Part shown: positions 14,702 through 17,628 of the stretch, one piece after another
Layout of the letters: every line of letters starts with the position of its first letter
Numbering within the stretch: position 1 is the stretch's first letter
Source: JBCDBY01 sp039182715
Lineage (GTDB): Bacteria > Planctomycetota > PLA2
Direction: 5' to 3'
Length of the DNA stretch: 17,628 bases
Assembly (NCBI GenBank): GCA_039182715.1
Contig: JBCDBY010000057.1
Coordinates: 1-17,628 of the forward strand
Made by a program: the position numbers and the translations under genes
Notes under the pieces: generated by a model
What the model saw: only the letters and a program-made list of their open reading frames with translations
Databases searched by the model: none
What the model was told of the DNA's origin: nothing

Positions 14702-14815
14702 ATGAAGGTCCGAGCATCCGTCAAACGAGTTTGTGAGAACTGCAAGATCATCCGGCGCAAGGGCGTCGTGCGCGTGATCTGCACCAACAAGCGCCACAAG
14801 CAGCGCCAGGGATAA
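14702..14815 (+). CDS. rpmJ: 50S ribosomal protein L36, zinc-binding form
   Basis: L36 (37 residues) is a tiny zinc-ribbon protein of the 50S subunit. It begins MKVRASVKRVCENCK and has the ligands C11, C14, C27 and H32, so it is the zinc-containing type. The ATG is 5 bases after the infA stop; rpsM follows after 7 bases. Confidence 0.97.
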   Translation: MKVRASVKRVCENCKIIRRKGVVRVICTNKRHKQRQG

Positions 14816-14822
14816 GAGAAGA

Positions 14823-15203
14823 ATGCCTCGTATCGTCGGTGTCGACATTCCCAACGACAAGCCGTGCTGGATCTCCCTCACCTACATCCATGGGGTGGGG
14901 CGGCACCAGTCGCGGTTGATTCTCGAAGCCTGTGGCATCGAGCAGACCAAGCGCGCAAACGAACTGACCGAGGACGAGGTGGCGCGCATCGCCGCCGAGC
15001 TCCAGAAGAACCATGTGGTCGAGGGTCAGCTCAAGCGCCAGGTGAACACCAACATCCAGCGCCTCAAGGACATTGCCTGCTACCGGGGCATCCGCCATCG
15101 TCGCGGACTCCCGGCGCGCGGCCAGCGCACGCGCACCAACGCGCGCACGCGCAAGGGACCGCGCAAGACCGTGGCGGGCAAGAAGGGCGTCAAGGGCAAG
15201 TAG
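14823..15203 (+). CDS. rpsM: 30S ribosomal protein S13
   Basis: S13 (126 residues) sits at the top of the 30S head, contacts the P-site tRNA and forms bridges to L5. Visible: MPRIVGVDIPNDKPCWISLTYIHGVG, the helical middle with ELTEDEVARIA, and the conserved LKDIACYRGIRHRRGLPARGQRTRTNARTRKG, ending in a lysine-rich tail. AGAGAAGA just before the ATG at 14823 is the likely ribosome-binding site. Confidence 0.98.
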   Translation: MPRIVGVDIPNDKPCWISLTYIHGVGRHQSRLILEACGIEQTKRANELTEDEVARIAAELQKNHVVEGQLKRQVNTNIQRLKDIACYRGIRHRRGLPARGQRTRTNARTRKGPRKTVAGKKGVKGK

Positions 15204-15215
15204 AGGAGCTGAGCA

Positions 15216-15596
15216 GTGGCCACCGCACGCAAGAAGAAGGTCAAGCGCAACGTCCCCAAGGCGCTCGCGCACATCCAGGCCTCGTTCAACAACACGATCA
15301 TCTCGATCACCGATCCCAACGGCGACGTGATCTGCTGGGGATCGGCCGGCACGATCGGTTTCAAGGGATCGCGCAAGTCGACGCCGTTCGCCGCCCAGAG
15401 GGCCGCCGAGCGCTGCGCCGACGCCGCGATCAAGATGGGCGTCAAGGAGATCGACGTCCGCGTGAAGGGTCCGGGTGCCGGCCGCGAGTCGGCCATCCGG
15501 TCGCTCCAGGCGCGCGGTCTCAAGGTCAAGACGATCGAGGACGTCACGCCCCTGCCGCACAACGGCTGTCGCCCCCGCAAGCGGCGCCGCGTGTAG
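15216..15596 (+). CDS. rpsK: 30S ribosomal protein S11
   Basis: S11 (126 residues) lies on the 30S platform beside the mRNA exit. Family landmarks: AHIQASFNNTIISITDPNGDVICW, SAGTIGFKGSRKSTPFAAQ, GVKEIDVRVKGPGAGRESAIR, and the C-terminal DVTPLPHNGCRPRKRRRV; the HNG asparagine is the site converted to isoaspartate in E. coli. Start is GTG 15216 with AGGAG (15204-15208) upstream. A terminator-like hairpin follows 23 bases after the stop. Confidence 0.98.
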   Translation: MATARKKKVKRNVPKALAHIQASFNNTIISITDPNGDVICWGSAGTIGFKGSRKSTPFAAQRAAERCADAAIKMGVKEIDVRVKGPGAGRESAIRSLQARGLKVKTIEDVTPLPHNGCRPRKRRRV

Positions 15597-15619
15597 CGGT
15601 TTTATCGCATCGAAAGCCT

Positions 15620-15643
15620 CTTTCGCGCCCGCGGGCGCGAAAG
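15620..15643 (+). terminator. Terminator-like hairpin after rpsK
   Basis: A perfect 24-base palindrome: CTTTCGCGCC (15620-15629) pairs with GGCGCGAAAG (15634-15643) around a four-base loop. The following run is interrupted (CTTGTTT, then GGCACG and six T at 15657-15662), so it may terminate transcription only in part. Its position between rpsK and the rpsD promoter supports a role in separating the two transcripts. Confidence 0.6.
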
Positions 15644-15644
15644 C

Positions 15645-15678
15645 TTGTTTGGCACGTTTTTTGGGCATATATTGCCCA
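15645..15678 (+). promoter_or_regulatory. Internal promoter for rpsD-rpoA-rplQ with dyad over the -10
   Basis: TTGTTT (15645-15650) and TATATT (15668-15673) are 17 bases apart; the -10 matches consensus at 5 of 6 positions and is a rare AT-rich stretch in GC-rich DNA. The -10 lies inside an inverted repeat, TGGGCA (15662-15667) and TGCCCA (15673-15678), which could be an operator. A start near 15680 would leave a leader of about 22 bases containing GAGGA (15693-15697) before rpsD. Confidence 0.55.
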
Positions 15679-15701
15679 GCTTCGCTCCGCTCGAGGAATC
15701 A

Positions 15702-16328
15702 ATGGCTCGCACCTACAAGTCGTTCTGGAAGCTCTGCCGCCGCGAGGGTGTTTCCCTTTACATCAAGGGCGCCCACGCGTTCACGCAGAAGACGGGTTTG
15801 CAGCGGCGGGAGTACCCGCCCGGCCAGCACGTCTACCGGCGCATCAAGCTCTCGGACTATGGCCTCAAGCTGCGTGAGACGCAGAAGGTCAAGCGCGCGT
15901 ACGGTCTCTCCGACCGTCAGTTCCGCCGCATGTTCGAGCTCGCCAAGCGCACGCAGGGCAACACGGGTGAGAACCTGCTCCTGCTCATGGAGCGCCGCCT
16001 CATGAGCGTCGTCGCCACGCTCGGCTTCGCGCCGACAATGAACGGCGCGCGCCAGATGGTGGCCCACGGGCACGTCCTCGTGAACGGGCGCAAGATGACC
16101 GTCCCCAGCTACCTCGTGCAGCTCGGCGACGTCGTCTCGATCCACAGCCGGGAGCGCAGTCAGAAGCTTGCCAAGCGCAGCATCGACGTCGGCCTGCAGG
16201 GCCGCACGCCCGCCTGGCTGCAACGCTCCGAAGAGCCGCCCAGCGGCAAGATCGTCGGGATGCCGACGCGTGATGACGTGTCGCTGCCCGTCAACGAGAA
16301 CCTGGTCGTCGAGTACTGCTCGCGCTAA
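15702..16328 (+). CDS. rpsD: 30S ribosomal protein S4 with degenerate zinc site
   Basis: S4 (208 residues) nucleates 30S assembly, binds 16S rRNA and is a decoding-accuracy protein; in E. coli it represses the alpha operon. Visible: the N-terminal domain with KLCRREGVSLYIKG and YPPGQH, then LSDYGLKLRETQKVKRAYGLSDRQF, the NTGENLLLLMERRLMSVVATLGFA segment and the S4 RNA-binding motif ARQMVAHGHVLVNGRKM with VPSYLVQLGDVV. Of the four cysteines in zinc-type S4 (9, 12, 26, 31) only C12 remains; the others are W, A and T in a gap-free alignment. The C-terminal LPTREDxxLPVNExLVVE-like ending suggests a planctomycete relative. ATG 15702 follows GAGGA at 15693. Confidence 0.97.
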   Translation: MARTYKSFWKLCRREGVSLYIKGAHAFTQKTGLQRREYPPGQHVYRRIKLSDYGLKLRETQKVKRAYGLSDRQFRRMFELAKRTQGNTGENLLLLMERRLMSVVATLGFAPTMNGARQMVAHGHVLVNGRKMTVPSYLVQLGDVVSIHSRERSQKLAKRSIDVGLQGRTPAWLQRSEEPPSGKIVGMPTRDDVSLPVNENLVVEYCSR

Positions 16329-16362
16329 ACGGATTCGCCCGCAGGGTGCGAACCCGAGGGAC

Positions 16363-16380
16363 GGAAACGGAGGAAACGGA
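16363..16380 (+). repeat. 9-nt tandem duplication upstream of rpoA
   Basis: GGAAACGGA occurs twice head to tail (16363-16371 and 16372-16380) in the 57-base rpsD-rpoA spacer. GGAGG at the junction (16369-16373) is twelve bases before the rpoA ATG; the second GGA (16378-16380) is five bases before it. Either could serve as the ribosome-binding site. Confidence 0.7.
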
Positions 16381-16385
16381 ACGAG

Positions 16386-17402
16386 ATGCGCATTCGCTGG
16401 CGGAATCTTGAATTGCCTACCCGCGTCGTCGCGGAAGAGTCCAAGGAAAACTTCGGACGGTTCGTCGCCGAGCCGTTCGAGCGCGGCTTCGGTACCACGG
16501 TCGGAAACGGCCTGCGCCGCGTCCTGCTCTCGTCGATCGAGGGCTCGGCGGTGACCCAGGTGAAAATTGCCGGTGTCCGGCATGAGTTCACCGCGCTCCC
16601 GCACATGGTGGAGGACATCACCGATGTCGTCCTCAACATCAAGAAGCTCCTCGTCCGCCTGCACAGCGATGGCCCGGCCACGCTGCGCATCGACCGCAGC
16701 ACCAAGGGTGCGGTCACGGCGGCCGACATCATCTGCGATCCGGGCGCCGAGATCGTGAACCCGGACCTGCACATCTGCACCCTCACCGAGGATGCGGAGT
16801 TCTCCTGCGAGATGACGGCGCGCCGCGGGCGCGGCTTCGTCACCGCCGAGGAGAACGAGCAGCCGGAGCAGGAGATCGGCATGGTGCCGGTCGACTCGAT
16901 CTTCTCGCCGGTGCACCGCGTGCGCTACCGGATCGAGAACACCCGTGTCGGCAAGCTGACCAACTACGACAAGCTCGTCCTGGAGATCTGGACCGACGGC
17001 ACCGTGACGCCGGAGGACGCCCTGGTCGAGGCGAGCAAGATCTATCGCAAGCATCTCAACCCGTTCGTGCAGTACGGCTTCGCCGGCGCGCAGCTCGGGG
17101 CCGAGGAGGCCATGCCGGTCGTCGAGGACGAGATGCCGAGCCTGCCCGAGCCGGAGCCCAGCAGCGAGAACCTCGCGCTCAAGGAGCGCCTCGACCTGCC
17201 GATCTCCGATCTCGACCTTTCGGTGCGCGCCAGCAACTGCCTTGAGGCAGAGAACGTGCGCACGATTCGGGACCTGGTCTCCATGGCCGAGGTCGATCTG
17301 CTCAACCTGAAGAACTTCGGCAAGACCTCGCTGCGCGAGGTCAAGGTCAAGCTCCAGAACGTCGGCCTCGACCTGGAGATGGACCTCGAAAGCCTGAACT
17401 AG
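16386..17402 (+). CDS. rpoA: DNA-directed RNA polymerase subunit alpha
   Basis: The alpha subunit dimerises to nucleate RNA polymerase assembly and its C-terminal domain contacts UP elements and activators. Length 338. The N-terminal domain (about 1-230) has the dimer helix GFGTTVGNGLRRVLLSS (34-50), VKIAGVRHEFTALPHMVEDITD, and IFSPVHRVRYRIENTRVGK with NYDKLVLEIWTDGT. An acidic, Pro-rich linker lies at about 238-262. The C-terminal domain has LSVRASNCLEAENVRTI with R281 and N284, the equivalents of E. coli R265 and N268, and NLKNFGKTSLREVK. The MRIRWRNLELPTRVV start resembles planctomycete RpoA as I remember it. The coding end (ESLN) is the first copy of a 14-base tandem repeat running into the spacer. 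Confidence 0.98.
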   Translation: MRIRWRNLELPTRVVAEESKENFGRFVAEPFERGFGTTVGNGLRRVLLSSIEGSAVTQVKIAGVRHEFTALPHMVEDITDVVLNIKKLLVRLHSDGPATLRIDRSTKGAVTAADIICDPGAEIVNPDLHICTLTEDAEFSCEMTARRGRGFVTAEENEQPEQEIGMVPVDSIFSPVHRVRYRIENTRVGKLTNYDKLVLEIWTDGTVTPEDALVEASKIYRKHLNPFVQYGFAGAQLGAEEAMPVVEDEMPSLPEPEPSSENLALKERLDLPISDLDLSVRASNCLEAENVRTIRDLVSMAEVDLLNLKNFGKTSLREVKVKLQNVGLDLEMDLESLN

Positions 17403-17427
17403 AAAGCCGGAACTAGAAAGCCGGAAC
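17388..17427 (+). repeat. Three near-identical 14-nt tandem copies across the rpoA stop
   Basis: GAAAGCCTGAACTA (17388-17401), GAAAGCCGGAACTA (17402-17415) and GAAAGCCGGAAC (17416-17427) follow one another with period 14 and one base difference between the first and second. The first copy encodes the last residues of RpoA and the start of the stop codon; the others fill most of the 36-base spacer before rplQ. Confidence 0.85.
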
Positions 17428-17438
17428 GGAGACCCGCG

Positions 17439-17628
17439 ATGCGCCACAGGAAACGCCGGGGCAAGCTCAAGGTCAGCCCCTCGCACAACCTCGCCATGCG
17501 ACGCAACATGGTGGCCGCGCTGATCGAGCATGGCCGCGTCACGACGACCGTGGCGAAAGCGAAGGCTTTCCGCTCCTACGCCGAGACGCTCATCACCATC
17601 GCGGTGAAGGGCTACAAGAGCAAGGAGC
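17439..17628 (+). CDS. rplQ: 50S ribosomal protein L17, N-terminal part (3' truncated by window edge)
   Basis: The frame from ATG 17439 is open to the window end (63 codons plus one base). The translation MRHRKRRGKLKVSPSHNLAM, then RRNMVAALIEHGRVTTTVAKAKAFRSYAETLITIAVKG, matches the L17 N-terminal domain: the MRHRK start, SH-AM-RN core, TT-AKAK and AE-LIT motifs. L17 binds 23S rRNA near the exit tunnel and is normally last in the alpha operon after rpoA. Full length is typically 115-130 residues, so about half is missing here. The purine-rich ACGGAGAC (17426-17433) precedes the start. Confidence 0.96.
   Translation, partial: MRHRKRRGKLKVSPSHNLAMRRNMVAALIEHGRVTTTVAKAKAFRSYAETLITIAVKGYKSKE

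Noticed and set aside
15649..15673. TTGGCA (15649-15654) as the -35 of the rpsD promoter
   Set aside because: A better consensus match than TTGTTT, but it leaves only 13 bases to TATATT, too short for a sigma70 promoter.
15699..17531. 610-codon open frame on the minus strand opposite rpsD and rpoA
   Set aside because: It mirrors two certain genes in GC-rich DNA where stop codons are rare; its composition (His, Asp, Val, Arg) is a typical antisense shadow with no recognisable domain.

Overview
The window is the main ribosomal-protein locus (str end, S10, spc and alpha segments) of a strongly GC-rich bacterium. All genes read on the + strand. Several proteins look planctomycete-like to me from memory: RpoA begins with MRIRWRNLELPTRVV and has the NPDLHI and FSPVHRVRYR stretches, S4 ends with LPVNENLVVEYCSR, S14 is the 89-residue zinc-free form, and L30 is absent. 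That assignment is inference and rests on remembered family sequences, not on a search.

Layout. Bases 1-1305 are the C-terminal part of an elongation factor G (its start is outside the window). Bases 1306-1507 hold a large imperfect inverted repeat. Bases 1508-3127 encode a polytopic membrane protein of the PTPS-related family, where tuf often lies. Bases 3128-3426 are a gene-free leader with a candidate promoter and two hairpins. Then follow rpsJ, rplD, rplW, rplB, rpsS, rplV, rpsC, rplP, rpmC, rpsQ, rplN, rplX, rplE, rpsN, rpsH, rplF, rplR, rpsE, rplO, secY, adk, map, infA, rpmJ, rpsM and rpsK, almost without gaps and with several stop/start overlaps. A 105-base spacer with a terminator-like hairpin and a good promoter separates this block from rpsD, rpoA and the start of rplQ.

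The genes supply the ribosome (10 small-subunit and 15 large-subunit proteins here, counting the partial L17), translation factors (EF-G, IF-1), the RNA polymerase alpha subunit, the protein-export channel SecY, adenylate kinase and methionine aminopeptidase. Tight packing suggests one long transcript from upstream of rpsJ to rpsK and a second from upstream of rpsD.

The main departures from the usual bacterial arrangement are these. rplC (L3) is missing between rpsJ and rplD, and rpmD (L30) is missing between rpsE and rplO. A membrane-protein gene sits next to a long inverted repeat between fusA and rpsJ. The EF-G lacks the usual residues in both tip loops of domain IV. L2 has substitutions beside its key histidine. 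S4 has lost three of four zinc cysteines. Short tandem duplications occur in three of the few real spacers. I see no rRNA, tRNA, CRISPR array, insertion sequence or transposase gene.
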